A DNA stretch of 6,108 bases from Vibrio sp. (GTDB taxonomy: Bacteria; Pseudomonadota; Gammaproteobacteria; Enterobacterales; Vibrionaceae), in NCBI GenBank assembly GCA_007124475.1, contig SLFB01000004.1, forward strand, positions 1 through 6,108, written 5' to 3'. The translations under genes and the position numbers were made by a program. The notes under the pieces were generated by a model, which was given only the letters and a program-made list of their open reading frames with translations, was not told the origin of the DNA and made no database searches. Below, one piece after another: positions 5,101 through 6,108 of the stretch. Every line of letters starts with the position of its first letter. Position 1 is the first letter of the stretch.

Positions 5101-5280
5101 TGGTTGCTGCCAGGCGACAAGTGAGTGACAAATTTGTCTGGAACAAATTTGAACAGCCGAAGGCTGGCCTGTGGTGAGGCCACGGATGGCTCTCATAGTC
5201 CCCATGAGCATAGATAAACTATGTGATTGGGGCGAACGAACGTAGCCAACACCCCTGCAGCTTCAAGTCGGAAGGGTATA
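5101..5280 (+). repeat. ERIC-like repeat, copy B, with internal insertion and short left end
   Basis: Same orientation as copy A. The ERIC core is clearer here: CCCCATGAGCATAG pairs with CTATGTGATTGGGG (5200-5232), followed by CGAACGAACGTAGCCAAC, then CCCTGCAGCTTCAAG and GGGTATA at the right end (5274-5280). The left arm (GTTGCTGCCAGGCGACAAG, 5104-5122) matches copy A's inner left arm, but the outer TATA...CTTCAAG terminus of copy A is missing. The inserted block (about 5129-5199) contains the hairpin CAGCC-GAA-GGCTG (5154-5166), as in copy A, plus an extra repeat of ACAAATTTG (5128-5136 and 5143-5151). The element begins one or two bases after the siderophore gene's stop, so it is probably transcribed as that gene's 3' end. 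Confidence 0.85.
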
Positions 5281-5317
5281 AATAGGCCATACCGGTGCCG
5301 CTGAAAATGATGCCTCG

Positions 5318-6019
5318 TTAACCGGCAAAGTGAGATTCAATGATGATTGCATCATGTCGCCAATAAGCCACCTCAACATCTATCGCTTTCCCATATTGAT
5401 CATAACGTATGCATTCAATCATCATCGCTGGTATCCCTTGCGTTGTTCTTAATGCTTGAGCCACAGCTCCTGGCATTGAACGACTAGCAATGCGATATTC
5501 AATAGCAGTGCCATTAAGCAAAAACTGTTGCTGATAAAGGCGCGCTAACGGCTGAGCTAAGTCGAAGGTCAGTAATGATGGACATCGTTGAACACTCAGG
5601 TAGTGAGTCACAAAAGCGACCGGTCTTTGCTCAAGATAATGAATTTGTTCAATTTGATGGATATCCGAAAACGGTGCTAATCCAAGACATTCTGTCACTT
5701 GTTTATTCGCGAGGACGCTTTTTGCGCTACATAACTCGATTTTTGCGCTGCGCTGCGCGTCTGTCGCTAATTGTAACAGGTCAATCGGCGCGCTAAGATC
5801 TAACTTTAACGGCGGTGGAGCGATAAACCAACCTCGGCGATCCTCGCGGTAAATTCGCCCTTCTGCCTCTAGTAAAGTTAGTGCTTCTCGTAAAGTGACG
5901 CGCGTTGTCGAGAATAATTCTGCTAATTTTCGTTCGGAAGGTAGCTTTTGATTCGCCGCTAACAACCCTCCGTCTATCTGTTCATTAATCCGATGTTTAA
6001 TGGTTAAATATTGCGCCAC
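5318..6019 (-). CDS. phnR: GntR/UTRA transcriptional regulator, PhnR-like
   Basis: A cytosolic DNA-binding regulator of 233 residues from the chosen start. Residues 4-67 form a GntR winged helix-turn-helix: KLPSERKLAELF (25-36), the recognition helix region TTRVTLREAL (38-47), and the wing GRIYREDRRGWFI (54-66). Residues about 80-227 form a UTRA ligand-binding domain of the HutC subfamily, with PMMIECIRYDQYG-type and IDVEVAYWRHDAI (213-225) segments. The combination 'DRRGWF' and 'YWRHDA' resembles PhnR, the regulator of 2-aminoethylphosphonate use in Salmonella and vibrios; the symbol rests on that resemblance from memory. The frame is open to a GTG at 6043, which directly follows a stop and lacks a ribosome binding site. 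The GTG at 6019 has AAGG eight bases upstream and gives a start aligned with QYLTIK, where relatives begin. The operon it would control is probably divergent, beyond the right edge. An ERIC-like repeat lies just downstream; no clear terminator is seen. Confidence 0.8.
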   Translation of the reverse strand: MAQYLTIKHRINEQIDGGLLAANQKLPSERKLAELFSTTRVTLREALTLLEAEGRIYREDRRGWFIAPPPLKLDLSAPIDLLQLATDAQRSAKIELCSAKSVLANKQVTECLGLAPFSDIHQIEQIHYLEQRPVAFVTHYLSVQRCPSLLTFDLAQPLARLYQQQFLLNGTAIEYRIASRSMPGAVAQALRTTQGIPAMMIECIRYDQYGKAIDVEVAYWRHDAIIIESHFAG

Positions 6020-6027
6020 TGCCTTGA

Positions 6028-6031
6028 CCTT
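6028..6031 (-). promoter_or_regulatory. Ribosome binding site favouring the internal GTG start
   Basis: AAGG (6031-6028) lies eight bases before GTG at 6019. A second AAGG (6025-6022) is too close to that codon to serve it. Nothing comparable precedes GTG at 6043, where the upstream sequence is CTCTGTGTGA. Confidence 0.55.
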
Positions 6032-6079
6032 ATGATGTTGCACTCACACAGAGAATAATTGCTGCGGTCTGATATGACT

Positions 6080-6089
6080 CAGTTAACTG
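6080..6089. promoter_or_regulatory. Possible regulator operator (palindrome upstream of the GntR gene)
   Basis: CAGTTAACTG is a perfect 10-base palindrome 60 bases upstream of the GntR start. HutC-type GntR regulators bind short palindromes containing spaced GT, TA and AC; this one has GTTAAC without the usual spacing. Its position suits autoregulation or control of a divergent operon. Identification is speculative. Confidence 0.25.
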
Positions 6090-6108
6090 TTCTGCACTCA
6101 TAAATGTA

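Noticed and set aside
4968..5183. Minus-strand open frame across the siderophore gene's end and repeat copy B
   Set aside because: It is half antisense to a conserved gene and half repeat sequence, with no coding signals.
342..5280. The two repeats as ends of a composite mobile element or genomic island
   Set aside because: They are in direct orientation and belong to a dispersed ERIC-type family. The genes between them look native, and no transposase or integrase is present.
5575..5796. 73-codon open frame opposite the GntR gene
   Set aside because: It is antisense to a conserved UTRA domain, with no ribosome binding site or recognisable protein features.

Overview
The window looks like a chromosomal segment from a gammaproteobacterium of the Vibrio/Photobacterium group. 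This rests on the protein families present (OFA-type MFS carrier, ViuB-like siderophore-interacting protein, PhnR-like regulator), on moderate A+T content, and on two ERIC-type repeats, which are known from enterics and vibrios. The genus is an inference. The content is ordinary accessory and housekeeping sequence. I see no phage, insertion sequence, CRISPR array, RNA gene or unknown multigene system.

Left part (1-2100): the N-terminal end of a secreted or membrane-anchored protein with a periplasmic substrate-binding domain runs off the left edge on the minus strand. A 550-base gene-free stretch follows. It holds one full ERIC-like repeat, a good CRP-type site, and a TATAAT promoter with a G+C-rich discriminator. 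That promoter probably serves an OFA-family MFS transporter (802-2034), which ends at a perfectly palindromic rho-independent terminator.

Middle part (2100-4250): a small membrane protein pairing an OB/cold-shock-like N-terminus with a TM2 domain lies on the minus strand. It is divergent from an unrecognised 62-residue gene with a very strong ribosome binding site. Two more minus-strand genes follow: a YbcJ-like S4 RNA-binding protein with a long Lys/Gln/Ser-rich tail, and a NUDIX hydrolase.

Right part (4250-6108): a siderophore-interacting protein (ferric-siderophore reductase family) is transcribed divergently from the NUDIX gene. A near-consensus Fur box overlaps its putative -35 element, so it is probably iron-regulated. 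A second ERIC-like repeat starts directly after its stop codon. Next, on the minus strand, is a GntR/UTRA regulator resembling PhnR, the regulator of 2-aminoethylphosphonate use. Its likely GTG start is internal to the longest reading frame, and the genes it would control may lie just beyond the right edge.

The genes appear to be mostly single transcription units rather than one pathway. The clearest regulatory logic is Fur acting on the siderophore gene, and possibly CRP acting on the MFS gene.
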